A stretch of 64,000 nucleotides of DNA from Adiantum capillus-veneris (Eukaryota > Streptophyta > Polypodiopsida > Polypodiales > Pteridaceae), in contig CM043955.1 of assembly GCA_014529385.2 (NCBI GenBank), positions 150,181,640-150,245,639 of the forward strand. Reading direction: 5' to 3'. The notes beneath the pieces are model-generated. The model was not told where the DNA came from. It made no database searches and saw only the letters and a list, made by a program, of their open reading frames with translations. Position 1 is the first letter of the stretch. Every line of letters begins with the position of its first letter. This document shows positions 53,501 to 64,000 of this stretch, one piece after another. Both the position numbers and the translations under genes were made by a program.

Positions 53501-53840
53501 CAGATTTTTCTCAACGAATATGAGAAGTAATAGTGCGCTTCACAGACAACGTAATTAAAGCATGAGCCTACGCATCTTCTACATCCTAACGAGCTTGCTC
53601 AGCCGTAGGCAAAACAACTCGATAACAACAATCCTGCCACCAAAACGTGCAACATCCTCGACAATACCTACACCCTCAGAACCACGTACATCAATGCCGT
53701 GCACAATATTCCAAACGCCCTTTGGCACAAGAGCATGTTGCATCATATAAGTGCACATAAAATAATCATCCCCATCCAATCTATCCTCAACAGGCAAACA
53801 TCCTGAACACATCTGTGTTGTTGTCAGCCATGGCAAATGA
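50599..53840 (-). pseudogene. Ty1/copia gag-protease-integrase-RT (5' part of interrupted element)
   Basis: From the minus-strand ATG at about 53833 (MADNNTDVF) come gag (SAKQAWDILAGLYASRNEAK, MTQGNPKVVKFDALCTFL), then protease with an intact active site (YFDSGATKHVTS, about 52600). Pre-integrase follows (LWHARFGHLNFASLLHLQ), then integrase (FIDDYSTHAWVYLL; LRSDRGGEYVSHEF; YTPQQNGVAERKN, so the DDE residues are present; 52060-51600), FGCLAYALVP and the VGYSVESKGYRLYHP block. The first half of RT (GTKCVYKLK-type remnants, ending QPRGFVIKGHEDNV at 50599) completes it. It continues at 42237-41132 after the gypsy insertion. Stops and shifts are scattered; integrase is the best-kept part. The 5' LTR and PBS are missing because the sequence ends in simple repeats at 53881. 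Confidence 0.88.
53230..53640 (-). repeat. About 205-bp tandem duplication inside copia gag
   Basis: The block TTTTAGCCTCATTGCG ... AACGAGCTTGTTCTGCC at about 53230-53395 recurs, diverged, at about 53440-53605. A second, short repeat of AACGAGCTTGTTCTGCCATA lies at the junction. Confidence 0.8.
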
Positions 53841-53883
53841 TGCAACTGATGTGAAAACTGCCCGAAAAGAGGAGAAACTGCCA

Positions 53884-54217
<334 letters not shown>

Positions 54218-54660
54218 ACCCGCATCTTGAGAGAGAAAAGAGGTACTGCTTCGCAAGGCAAATTGCTGGGAGGAGTCGAAGGACGTTCGCCTAGCTGGCA
54301 GGCTTGTGGGGCGGCTTGTGGCAGGTCTGGCAGCTCAGACGTGGCATGGCAGGGAAAGACATGGAAGGTGAAAGGAAGGCCTTAGATCTCGCCACGTGGA
54401 TCAAAGGCCTAAGATATAGATGCTTAGCATTGAATAGATGTTCTTCGATTGAGCTATGTGTGAAAAACCTTCATGAAAATGTAGAAATACATATTAAATA
54501 AGAGCATACAACTATAGTAGGCAACTTGCTAATCAATAGCATGTTAATCAATTTTACACTCATCAACCCTCATAATGGATTTAACGTTGTGAGTTTGCGA
54601 CCAATCTGCTAGAGATGAGGATCTAGCATGGTACGGTGTAATTGTGGACTATTGCTTCTT

Positions 54661-55040
54661 AGGCCCGGTTAAGACTGGAAGGGTGGAAGAAAAGGAGCAT
54701 CTCATTGCTTCCAGGCGGAATAGAGCATAGCGTAGTGCTTCCACCGCCCTGCTATTCACACAAGGCGGTAGCTTCTTGGCGTGCTTTGCTTGCATGGCGA
54801 TTCCCCATAGGTTGCAGGAGACCCTTGTCAAGGTGGAAGTGCTCACGGGCGGGGGTGGGGGGGGGGGGTAGGAAGAGAAATAGGGTAGGGTGGAAGAGAA
54901 AAATCATTTCTCTTCCTTGACGTGACTGCCCCGTCAGCGACTTCCACTGCCCTATGTGAACAGGGCATCAAAAAGGGCGCTTGTTGATTGGCTAGCAGGT
55001 AAATGCTAGGACTTTTCCGCCGCCCACGGTGAACCCGGCC
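54661..55040. mobile_element. Possible MITE with GGCCCGGTT-type ends
   Basis: AGGCCCGGTTAAGACTGG at 54661 is roughly inverted at 55020-55040 (AACCCGGCCTT). Inner parts, such as CCCTGCTATTCACACAAGG and CCCTATGTGAACAGGGC, are also partly inverted. The arms match imperfectly and no target duplication was confirmed. Confidence 0.3.
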
Positions 55041-55264
55041 TTGGGGTGAAAGAGCATCTACTTTCAAACTGGCCTTTTCCTTCACGCTCTACGCTCTTGA
55101 TGCCATTAGGAATTTAGGACACTACAATACACACTCACTCAGTCAGCAAGAGGTCTAGACTCTAGATCCAATTAATGAATGGATAAAACACCGGTTGGCA
55201 ACATACAAAATCATTTTGCTAGAAAGCAGTTGGCTTCCGTGGAGCAAGCGTCTACACTCAAAAT

Positions 55265-55735
55265 ATGATCGTGTGGGCGATGGAAGTGGGCTGCGCGAGG
55301 CAGCCCCGAAGAGCCCTGCCTCCCTCCCTAGAGGCATTGCCTCTACAGGGCCCCCGTGGCGTCCCCTGGAGCCTGAAACCTATGCTGCAATCTGAACTCA
55401 AACGTGTGTGTATTTGGGCGTGCTTGAGAAGGCCCAGCCCTCCTGAAATCTTCAGCACATTCGGTGATAGTAGCAGCAAGAGCTCAGCTTTTCACAAGAG
55501 GTTCCCTTCTGTACCTGCTCCTCCTCCACAAGGCTTCAAACAAGAATTGCACAAACTACTGGCACTTCTTCCTCCTCATATCAAGAAAAGACTTGAAGAG
55601 CTCCCTGACTTGCCTCAGCTTGTTGAGATTGTTCTGGACTTGGGTCGTCGCCCAGTGGCAAGGTTTCCGTCAGGTGACTTCCCCTTAGCTGAGGATGTTC
55701 TTACAATTGCAGACCTGGAGCAAGCAATTTCTCTG
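55265..55735 (+). CDS. Ycf45/SpoIIIAA-like plastid R3H-AAA ATPase, exon 1 (5' part of gene)
   Basis: The ATG at 55265 is the first after an in-frame TAG at 55220; a second ATG at 55280 is possible. The first 85 or so residues are Arg/Pro/Ser-rich with few acidic residues (MEVGCARQPRRALPPSLEAL), like an organelle transit peptide. Then comes the conserved N-terminal module of nuclear Ycf45-like proteins: ELHKLLALLPPHIKKRLEEL, LVEIVLDLGRRPVARFPSGD, and TIADLEQAISL. The exon ends CTG/GTACAG in phase 0. Known relatives are the red-algal plastid ycf45 product, bacterial SpoIIIAA-type ATPases and plant plastid-development ATPases of the SPD1 type. A plastid role is inferred from the family. Further 5' exons cannot be excluded. 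Confidence 0.8.
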
Positions 55736-58282
55736 GTACAGCTATTTCGTACTTCCATTTTATTCATAGCAGTGTTGCTTCACTTTATTCCTACTATATC
55801 ACACCTATGTGATCTTCTTGTGTCGTGGTATGATGATCTGGTTGGAAGAATCTTCTCAAGTACTACACATGTTTGCAAGTTGGCCTCACAGCAGCAGATA
55901 GGAGAGTCTCTTTTGCCAGAGTCTAGACATGGGAATGCTCGTTCAGGCGACCCCTATATATATATACCTACAGCATTTGTGCCTTCTTGACCCCCTCGCG
56001 TCAGAGCTTCAGGATGTGAAGCCCCATTGAGCTTTGGGAGAGGAAGTCTTTCCTTTGGCAAGAGGAGCCTTTCAAGATGGTGCTATGGAGCCCGATTGTG
56101 AAAAAGAAGTCGGGATGAACAGGACTCCAAAGCTCAGCATCTATGGTGTAGCCTGTGTCATCTCAAGGCCAACCTCCCAAAACTATGCACAATGAGCCTA
56201 CAGCCAGTTCTGCAGAAAGGGCGGCCATGAAGAGTGACGTGAAGAGGTTTTAGGAAGATCTCAGCCTGGAAACCTTCTACCCGTTTCCTCTGCCATCCAT
56301 CTGGTTGCCTCCAATGTCCACCTAGTGGACCACCACTAGGCAGATGCCTCTTTGTTGAAGGTTCTCCTCTATGCCATCATTGCGCTGATTCTGAGGAACA
56401 TCGTACTAGAGACTGTTCCATGGGATGCTCTTCCACCTCTCCCCAATCATCCATGGAGACTGCACTTTCCTTATTAACATGATTTCAGTCAGTGGACCAT
56501 CTTCCTTTGCCTCCATCCATGTCCTACCACTGAAGAGCTTAGTGGATTGCGTAGCCGTGCACACAATGGGCTGCTCATGACCTTTTTTTTGGGAGTCTTT
56601 TAAATCTCATCCTCTATCCCCTCCACCGTCCTGTCACACTGCGCCCTCCATCCTGCCTAGGTGTTAGATGATGCTTCCATGGATGTTGTTTACGACCTTC
56701 GTTAATAGGATTCTAGGCTAGTGTTTCCACCGGGGAGTTCTCGTCCTCAACCTGGTTTCTCAAAGTGGCAGGCACCTTCCCTTCTTGGCTGATAGAGCCA
56801 AACTCCTCTTGCATGGTAGCTCATCCCTCTGCACCACTCACTGAGTACAAGAGTCAACACTAGAGGGTTTCTAGTCTTGGCAAGAGGTTTACAGGTGCTC
56901 AGGAATCAATCTGATACCAGAGTTCTCCATGGTTGCCCTTGGCCTGCAACCCACTTTTCCTTCTCTTTTCCTAGTGACTGGTCGACCGACCAAATTATCT
57001 TTCCTATAGGCATTGGTGAGACTGTTTTCTTTACGATCAATATCCTGCTTTCTATTTGAATTTTGCTTTGGTTCACCTTCCTCAGGTGCTAGGAGGATTT
57101 CTCTGTTGATTGTTTGGCCATGTCTATGGTACACCAGGCGGAGTTTTAAGGGAGAAGGTGAGGCCTTTATGCAAAGCACAGTGGGGCTGTCTCTGATCGA
57201 TGGGAGCTGTGGGGAGGAGAAAGAGAAGGGTTGCTCTTGGGGTTTTGTGAGAGTTGGTTTTTCTTGGCTGAGAAAATGGTGTATTTTGGTTGGCGTTGTT
57301 TGCGTGATTCCTAGCTTATGGATATACAATTCGTCTCGCAGGGTGTTTTGATTTGCCGTATGCTTGTACTTTTTTGGATGCGAGGCTTAATTTGAGGCCG
57401 AGGATTTGTGCGTAAGAAGTGGGCTTTTCAAACGGCAAGGAAGCCTAACTATAGAGGTGCTCCACTTTTAACTTTCCTCGTCAACGTGAGGAAATCCATC
57501 TTCCAAAAGAGATTTCATGATCTATTTGATGGTGTGAGGACAAGGGTTCTGAGCAAACAGCCCTAATGGCATATGAGTCTCCACCCAGCCAATTCCTTTA
57601 TAACCCTTGCTAGAAAGGCCCTTGCCTATCTGCCAGTGGGCTCTTTGCCCAGGACCCTGCCATATTGGCAAGGGGCCTTTTTAGCAAGGGCTATAAAGGG
57701 ATTGGAGGGGTGGAGACTGAAGACTCATATGGGCTCTTTGCCCAGGACTCTTGTCCTCACAAATGACTTCTAAGCTGAGTTCTTGGCATGTGTGCCACCT
57801 ATCCTAGCTTGTCAGATAGCCCACATTTTGGTTAAGCTTCAATCAACTACTGGAAAGTAACATTTTTCCACAACGCTTCTAAAGGATTGGAAACTTGTGT
57901 GTCAATGTTTTGCTGTTCATGCTTAAAGCGAGTTGAGGCAGAAGATTTCATGAAATAACTGGCACTAAATAGGGACATTGTAATTTTTTTGCTGCTAAGC
58001 CCCTTCTACCATGTAGATTGCTTTTGCTATTGTGTTTAAGATAGCCACAGAGTTATTTGTATGTATCACCCTCCTGTCATTTATGTTATGCAAGCTTAAG
58101 CCTCTTTATTTTTATCACGTAGATGGACCTCATCAGGTCTTGTTACCATTCCCCATCTTCTGGAGTATTTAGGTAGCAAGTTACTCTCCACCAGCAAGCC
58201 TTTTTGAACAGCTGGTTTGAACTTGCATAATCTTTTATGTTTGAATAAACAATAGCTAATTTGTAGGCTTCCTTGGTTCCAG
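55736..58282 (+). other. Intron 1 of the Ycf45-like gene
   Basis: Begins GTACAGC and ends TTGGTTCCAG; splicing joins DLEQAISL to [11 protein letters not shown], exactly as the conserved protein reads. Length is 2547 bp. The exon 1 frame reads on to a stop at 55990 if unspliced. Apart from the foldback element at 57534-57760, nothing was recognised; a minus-strand frame at 56889-57329 and its plus-strand counterpart lack known motifs. Confidence 0.8.
57534..57760. mobile_element. Foldback (palindromic) element in intron 1
   Basis: GTGAGGACAAG at 57534 is matched inverted by CTTGTCCTCAC ending 57760. The arms, including GTCTCCACCC, CCTTTATAACCCTTGCTA and AAGGCCCTTGCC, continue almost to the centre with small mismatches, so about 100 bp per side can pair around a short loop near 57640. 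Such near-complete palindromes are typical of MITEs or foldback elements and can yield hairpin RNA. A target duplication was not resolved. Confidence 0.75.
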
Positions 58283-58497
58283 GTTGGTGAATTTGCCGAT
58301 GACAATCGTGCAGGAATTGATCGAACCCTGCATCGAATCAGCGCAATCCGCAATCGGGCAGGGCGAATAGTTGGTCTTACTTGCAGGGTTGGTAGATCCA
58401 TTTCTGGAAGTGCAGAGATGGCCAGGGATTTGGTAGAAAGGGGCGGTTCTCTCTTGCTCATGGGGCCCCCTGGTGTTGGCAAAACTACAGCAATCAG
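58283..58497 (+). CDS. Ycf45-like ATPase, exon 2 with Walker A
   Basis: The 215-bp exon reads [56 protein letters not shown] and [25 protein letters not shown] is a Walker A P-loop, and the preceding block is the hallmark of the Ycf45/SpoIIIAA-like ATPase family. The exon ends ATCAG/GTCTGC after the second base of a codon. The Walker B, sensor and C-terminal R3H-type parts would lie in later exons, none of which was found before the end of the window, so the gene is partial here. Confidence 0.88.
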
Positions 58498-59221
58498 GTC
58501 TGCTTCCCCATGACAAGGTTAGGTGGTTGTTTTTAGTCTGTCTGACCTTTGGAGGTTTCATTTTGTATTTACCCTCTTTTCTGGCTATTTAAGTGTATTT
58601 TGCACGCGCTCAAGTTATCAGAGACAAATGGAAAACTGTTATTTTTTAGTGCTCACTAACTGCATCATGTTTCATGAGGAACCTTGATGTTATAGGATAA
58701 TCATGTAGAACAGATTTCCCATAATCTGGTTTGTATTGATTCTAAGCAATATGATAGATTAGATGATTGCAAGTGATTCAGGCTATCTTCAATAACCTAC
58801 TACTCTCTTCTTTGCATTCTCTTTGGCGAGCTGTGTCTCAATTGGGCCACCTACAATAGTATGGAGTTGGTGGATAGTCCCTCTGAAACTCCACTCTGGT
58901 TCTCTCTTTCGTTATGTGGAGAAGTAAGAAAGTTCCTTAGAAATGTGGAAAAATTCCCTTGAGCTCAAATTACATACTGAACCTCATTTTTTCACTTAGC
59001 ATGACCTCTGATCACATCATTGATGCCTATGCACCATAGCTGCTAATTTTGGACGTTGTTCATCCGCATCGAACTCTATCAACGAAATGAGGGTGCCACC
59101 ATGATGCCCTTGACAGATGTACATTTCTGAACCAAAGTAACCTGGTTTTTTGTGATAATACACACAACAGGGCAACGTTCAAGGCCTCGCCTCCCTAGCA
59201 AGGTACGTATACGAATGCAAT

Positions 59222-59938
59222 TGTAATGGGAGGGCGTCACGGGTCATTGAAAAAGAATAGACGGAACAAACTTTAAGCACTTCAAAACAAATGAACGGAA
59301 AGAGATATACAACACATGAGACACAAAGTGGTAGAGTTACAGCCCAAGAGAGCACCGGCCCCAAACAGTGGCGCCCCTTTCTGTATTTCTTTATATTGCT
59401 TCAACACAGTACAATATGGGTGGCTGTGCTCTGTATTTGCTCTTGCAAGAATGCCAGAGAGAGAGCCCACCCTTCATATTTAAGGGCCCATTGCCATTCC
59501 AAAAGCAGTACATGAAAAGCATCAAACTTAAAAGCATCTGGTCTAAAAGCATAGTGTCCGTAGGGGCCGTCCGTAAAACTGCCACGTAACCAATTGTTAG
59601 CGCGGTTTGTGGAAGCGTGCCACGTCAGCAACGTCAGTACGAAATTCGAAGGGTCCGTACAATCCTACCACGTAATCAACAACTATGCAAATAGTCTTCT
59701 GTCTGTGTGTGGGTCCTGCTTTATTTTTAGGTCCCATCGGATGGGGTTTTATAAGTTGGTAATACTTTTATAACTGGGCCACTGGATGAGGAATTGTAAG
59801 TTGGTGAGAACTTCTTCTTCTGCTACCTCAAGGGTTTAGGCCCCTCGGTTGGGATCTGCAGGTTGGCTAGGGTTAGGCTCTGGGAGCGCTTTAACCCTGT
59901 CAGTCTTCAATGGCTTGACATGTTAGCTGTTTTTGACA
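59222..59938 (-). repeat. 3' LTR of the short element
   Basis: Paired with 62391-63104. On the minus strand it starts TGTCAAAAACAGC right after a purine tract. Confidence 0.85.
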
Positions 59939-59950
59939 CCCTCCCTTCTT
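59939..59950 (-). promoter_or_regulatory. Polypurine tract of the short element
   Basis: Minus strand AAGAAGGGAGGG directly precedes the 3' LTR. Confidence 0.75.
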
Positions 59951-60359
59951 GGAAGAAGAGTAATCGTCTGTACTACAATATAACTGCAAAACAACTCAAG
60001 TTAGCTTCAAAATATTCGAGAGTCATTCTGAGGCTCATTCACTTTTCTCATTCCATATCGGAGCTCTTGATATTCTGACGTAGCAAAATTAGCCATCACA
60101 CCCAGACCGCGTTGATCTGTAACAGGTGTCTCGATGCACTAAAATTACATACCTAGGCAATCTCACCCAATTAGGAATATTTAGTGGTTAACACATCACA
60201 ATGCAGCACAAATACTCACATATGCATGTTACAAGACACAACAAACAGTGCGGCTGAGCACGCCTCCCAGAGAGATGGTCTTAGGCGTGAAGCTACTCAA
60301 CAACTACCTCCTTACTCCCCCGTGAATAACGTGAGCTTAGAGGACCGATACAACCAAAC

Positions 60360-60525
60360 GTTCCCCAGATTGCAGCCTGTGTCGCTTGGAGGTTTCAAGC
60401 ATTCAACTAAACGCTCCTGAGACACACGGTCTGCGTCGTTCAGAGGTTTTTCAATGTACAACAAAACGCTCCCAAGACACCTGATCTGCGTTGTTCCGAG
60501 GTTTCAGACATTATCAAACAACAAC
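60360..60525. repeat. Threefold 56-bp tandem repeat inside the short element
   Basis: Units starting near 60382, 60438 and 60494 share CG[C/T]T[T/C]nGAGGTTT and, in the first two, AAACGCTCC[T/C][G/A]AGACAC. Confidence 0.7.
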
Positions 60526-60894
60526 TCTTCTCTTCAATACTCTTTTGGGAGTAAATCACAAATCATTGAAACCAGTATTAAAACCAGAGTCAAGAATTTC
60601 TCAAACCGGCAAAAGACATGTATAAAATAGATACAATCCATTTCAAACAAATTTCAAACAGTACTTTGTCAAACAAAACTCAAAAGCTATCTAAATACAA
60701 AGCAGTTAGAAAATTCATACAAGGTTTTGTTCGGAGAGTCGAACTTTGAGGACAATTGGCTTGTCCTTCTGTATCAAGGTGATCTTGTGTTTCCGGATCT
60801 GGAGTGTCGCGTCATTCTTGTCGTGCAAGGCATGTGTCGCAATTGCCCAACTTCATGATGTGGAAATGGGCTTTTCCTTGGTATCCCTAGATGG

Positions 60895-61134
60895 TCACGT
60901 AAGGGCACCAATTAGCGGTACCACCTTGTGAGTTTTCCCTGTGGCTAGCTTGGCCTCAAGTTCTACACCCTGTGAGTCATAGTCAAAATCTGTTTGCTTG
61001 AGAAAGTCAGGATGGATGAAATCCTCGGTAGCTTCTGGGTCAGAGAATATTAGGGCTTTCAAGCCGTTGATTTTTCCATATGCTTTGCACAATTCATTTG
61101 GACTTTCAAGATTAATGCCATAAATATCCGACAC
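60895..61134 (-). pseudogene. Protease-like fragment of the short element
   Basis: The minus-strand frame reads NGLKALIFSDPEATEDFIHP then DFLKQTDFDY, which matches the start of gypsy retropepsins (ALxDSGATxxFIxPxF). The catalytic triad reads Asp-Pro-Glu, so it should be inactive. The beta-strand and flap part follows only briefly (HKVVPLIG). Confidence 0.5.
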
Positions 61135-61388
61135 AAGTCCAGTTGCAAGTCGAGCTCTTTTAGCCGAAGGTGGTGTTGCGGGTCTGGTCTATCTGCTCTC
61201 GGAGTTGGAGGTTGCTCTGAGGATGTCTCAGCTCGTTGAGGAGAAGAATTGTAGGTATGCCCTGTCTGAAAACATTTAAAGCATCGGCCTTCTTATAACA
61301 GGGTTTCTCGTCGACGCTGTGCCAAACAAGGCCTTTGAGGTTGACTTTCACGAGATGTTTGGGGATTTGTTCATTGTTGTCAAGAGTT

Positions 61389-62263
61389 CTAATTGTTTTC
61401 CATATTTTCTTCTATATTAAACTCTAGCTTCCCTTTCATAAGCGTGCAGCCTACCACATCATGGCCCATAAGCTCTTGCATTGTTGATCCTTGTTTAGAG
61501 AGATAGTATTTCTCTAAAGGTGATGATAGTTTAATGGTATATCGCTCGCATTGGTCCTCCAAGGGAATCACTTGAAGAAAGATATAGAAAGGTATCTTCC
61601 ATGATCTCCGTAGGAATCATTTTCAAGTTGCCCCATTCTAACAAAATTTGGACTTCAAACGGGGAGATCATATAACTTCGTGCAAAGATAGTCTTGAAAG
61701 TTTGCCAAGTCCTTGGAGCATGTAGTTGGGTCGTGATCGAACTCCACCAATGCATAGCATTATTCTTGAGAAATCTCGCAGCTCGAGAAATTTTAATTCT
61801 TTTGTATATTTCCCCAAAGCATAGATATTGTCGAATTCTTGGAGGGATTGCAATGCTTTCTTCTGATCTTTCACTCTAGAAAAGGTGAAAACTTTGATTG
61901 TCGTGCCGCCATCCTTGAAATTCTTTCGTTGGCTAGGCGCAAACTTTGGATGGGGATAGTAGAGATACCCATACGGGCTCCAACCATTGTAATCGTGTGT
62001 GGTGGTGGCGATGGGGGAGGTGGTGGCAACGGTGGTGGCAGAGGCAGTTGTAATGGATTAGGGTCAAACGGTTGCACCATGTTCCTGAAAACTCCCCCAA
62101 ATGGAACAAACGGCTGAGAAGGTTGCCGGTTAGAGGCTCTTGCACTTTCTAGTGTTGGAGGAGGGGGTGCCAGTGGGGGCAGTAGAGGAGGCAACATGTA
62201 GTTCAGGAACTGTTGAAAACTTTGCAAGATTGAGAGATTCTGATGCGGATATCGTGAAAGCAT
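61389..62263 (-). pseudogene. Gag of the short element
   Basis: From the minus-strand ATG at 62263 the frame starts MLSRYPHQNLSILQSFQQFL, enters a Pro-rich stretch (PPLLPPLAPPPP, PLPPPLPPPPPSPPPH) and continues SLRLANERISRMAARQSKF. After frame changes it resumes with a capsid-like block, MHWWSSITTQLHAPRTWQTF then KTIFARSYMISPFE (61755-61640), and LEDQCERYTIKLSSPLEKYY. The WW...W..F...F.xxY pattern is that of gypsy gag. No zinc knuckle was seen. Confidence 0.65.
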
Positions 62264-62372
62264 GTCGCGAAGCTCGTTGAGAAGAAACTACAGGTACTTT
62301 GTAGAATCTAAAAACCCCATGATGCTCTATCTGTCCTTGGTAGCACCGGTATGCTTTGAAAAAAGCACACAA

Positions 62373-62389
62373 CTGGAGCTCTAATACCA
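62373..62389 (-). promoter_or_regulatory. tRNA-Met primer-binding site of the short element
   Basis: Minus strand TGGTATTAGAGCTCCAG, a one-base variant of TGGTATCAGAGC, lies one base from the 5' LTR end. Confidence 0.8.
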
Positions 62390-62390
62390 C

Positions 62391-63104
62391 TGTAACGGGA
62401 GGGCACCATGTGCCAACGAAAAAGAACAGACATAACAAACTTTAAGCACTTTAAAACAATTGAACGGAAAGAGATGCACGACACATGAGACACGGAGTGA
62501 TGGAGTTCCACCCCAAGAGAGCACTGGGCCCAAACAATGGTGCCCCTTTCGGTATTTCTTTATAGTGCTTCAACACAGTTTAGTATCAGTGGCTCTGCTC
62601 TGCATGTGCTCCCACAAGAATGCAACAAGAGAGAGAGGCCACCCTTCATACTTAAAGGCCCATGGCCATTGCAAAAGCAGTATGTGAAAAGCATCAAACT
62701 TAAAAGAATCTGGTCTAAAAGCATAGCGCCCTTAGGGCCTGTCTGTACATCTGCCACACCACCAACTGCCATGTTATTTGCGGAAGCCTGCCATGTTAGC
62801 AACGTCCGTACAGTTTTCGACATCATTAGCCAGGCGAAAACCAGAGGTTCCTCGTCATGACCAACTACGCAAATAGTCTTCTGTGTGTGGGTCTTGCTTC
62901 ATTATTAGGCCCCATGGACGAGGTACCATACGTTGGTAACACTTATATAATTAGGCCACTCGGCGAGAAACTGTAAGTTGGTGAGAACTTCTGCTGCTGT
63001 TTTTAGGGTTTAAGCCCCTCGGTCGGGATCTACAGGTTGGTTAGGCTGGGGGAGCCCTAACCCAATCAATCTTCAATGGCTTGACACGTCAGTAGTTTGT
63101 GACA
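62391..63104 (-). repeat. 5' LTR of the short element
   Basis: Paired with 59222-59938; substitutions and small indels separate the two copies. Confidence 0.85.
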
Positions 63105-63572
63105 GCAACCATGGCAACCATTTTCACACATAGGACATCATGTACATTGTAGCATTTGGTCCCACATATCACAAGGCATGCAAAGTGAGGTGAACATTTT
63201 AATTTCACATCGTAAACGAGCTACGGTATGGCAACGTGGCATTAATGTGTCACCCTAGCACATTTATGCCGTGTTGTGTTATAGACCGAGTCACTTTATT
63301 TGAGAGGGCATCCCCACATTAGGTCATGGGCTGCTTTTTAGAGTCCGGGCATTGAGGGTGAGTCCCTATAGAGGGACCCCTTGCCCCCCTTCTTTCTACA
63401 AAGTTGATCAAGCAGCATTTTGGGATTGCAATCTCTCTCTCTTTATCTCAGTGTTTTCTCTATCGTCTCTAGCGTTTTTAGATGGCACCTCTCTTTGGTG
63501 TGTTCCAGTCATAGGTGGCAGCAAGAACTGGCTCGTGATCCAGTGGGTACCTCGACTTCGATCTAGAACACC
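63105..63572. other. No gene recognised
   Basis: Intron 2 sequence without a supported feature. Confidence 0.4.
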
Positions 63573-63790
63573 TGCAATGCCAAACACATGAACAAGGCAC
63601 ACCTATGGAGAAGAGAGATCACTGAGGTAGAGAGACGGGACATGCAATGCCAAACACATGAACAAGGCACACCTGTGGAGAAGAGAGATCACTGAGGTAG
63701 AGAGAGACGGGACGTGCAATGCCAAACACATGAACAAGGCACACCTGTGGAGAAGAGAGATCACTGAGGTAGAGAGAGACGGGACATTTG
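63573..63790. repeat. Threefold 70-72-bp tandem repeat
   Basis: Units begin TGCAATGCCAAACACATGAACAAGGCACACC-type sequence near 63573, 63643 and 63715 and end AGAGACGGGAC. They are nearly identical and lead into the GA tract, which looks like an extension of the units' own GAGAGAGA ends. Confidence 0.9.
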
Positions 63791-63792
63791 AG

Positions 63793-63794
<2 letters not shown>

Positions 63795-63881
<87 letters not shown>
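63795..63881. repeat. (GA)n microsatellite
   Basis: 87-bp uninterrupted GA run. Confidence 0.97.
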
Positions 63882-63883
<2 letters not shown>

Positions 63884-64000
63884 CGGGAAAGGCTCTCCAT
63901 GCTGATAACAATCTGCTTATACAAGCAACCAAGGGTAGTCCGGCATAGATCTGACATGCCAATGGATAGACCGGAGGACACACACAACTACGACTGCGAC

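Larger units (their letters stand above)
59222..63104 (-). mobile_element. Short LTR retrotransposon with gag and protease remnant only
   Basis: LTRs of 717 bp (59222-59938) and 714 bp (62391-63104) both begin TGTAA[T/C]GGGAGGG and end TGACA. They are flanked by GCAAT (59217-59221) and GCAAC (63105-63109), a target duplication with one change. On the minus strand the order is PBS, gag, protease-like, polypurine tract. The 2.45-kb interior has no room or signal for RT or integrase, so it needs enzymes from another element. It lies antisense in intron 2 of the Ycf45-like gene. Confidence 0.85.
58498..64000 (+). other. Intron 2 of the Ycf45-like gene, incomplete
   Basis: Starts GTCTGC. No continuation of the ATPase domain was seen through 64000, so the intron is at least 5.5 kb, unless the gene is broken. 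It holds an LTR element at 59222-63104, a tandem repeat and a microsatellite. The stretch 58500-59221 shows nothing else. Confidence 0.55.

Noticed and set aside
55464-55688. Second open frame overlapping exon 1
   Set aside because: It is out of frame with the conserved Ycf45-like sequence and has no independent support.
57013-57351. 112-codon plus-strand frame in intron 1
   Set aside because: No motif and no splice context. The overlapping minus-strand frame is equally open, so coding is not supported.

Overview
The window is a repeat-dense stretch of a land-plant nuclear genome. The evidence is tRNA-Met-primed Ty1/copia elements, a Ty3/gypsy element with two RNase H domains (the plant Tat arrangement), GT-AG introns, and one nuclear gene for a plastid-type Ycf45/SpoIIIAA-like ATPase. 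A Penelope-like reverse transcriptase is also present. As I recall, that class is rare in flowering plants and better known from conifers, ferns, lycophytes and algae, so I favour a fern- or conifer-like host, with low certainty.

Layout. At 608-2500 lies a decayed copia remnant ending in a 3' LTR. At 2498-7240 a broken minus-strand coiled-coil ORF follows a leader carrying five related 20-bp palindromes. At 7463-16650 a decayed minus-strand gypsy gag-protease is split by a 4.5-kb element with 38-bp terminal inverted repeats and a 152-bp satellite array. At 17400-20500 are copia LTR, PBS and gag fragments and a minisatellite. At 21646-31502 a Penelope-like element lies between two near-identical 2.5-kb direct repeats bounded by (GT)n tracts, and it is itself interrupted by a solo LTR. 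At 31640-34920 is a decayed gypsy pol, and at 35000-39250 mostly unrecognised decayed DNA with two tRNA-like SINE heads. At 39250-53880 there is a minus-strand copia family, one copy of which (40861-53840) is split by an 8.4-kb plus-strand gypsy element (42238-50593) with a visible target-site duplication. At 53881-54216 is a microsatellite cluster. From 55265 to beyond the end runs the 5' part of the Ycf45-like gene: exon 1, a 2.5-kb intron holding a 227-bp foldback element, exon 2 with the Walker A motif, and a second intron that contains a complete short LTR element (59222-63104) and does not end inside the window.

How the parts relate. Only the Ycf45-like gene looks like a working host gene. 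Everything else reads as layered insertions: gypsy into copia, TIR element into gypsy, LTR element into Penelope-like element, and foldback and LTR elements into introns. Almost every transposon ORF has stops or frameshifts. The most unusual item is the Penelope-like element with long flanking repeats, (GT)n borders, a perfect hairpin near its 3' end and antisense splice-donor consensus sites inside the repeats.
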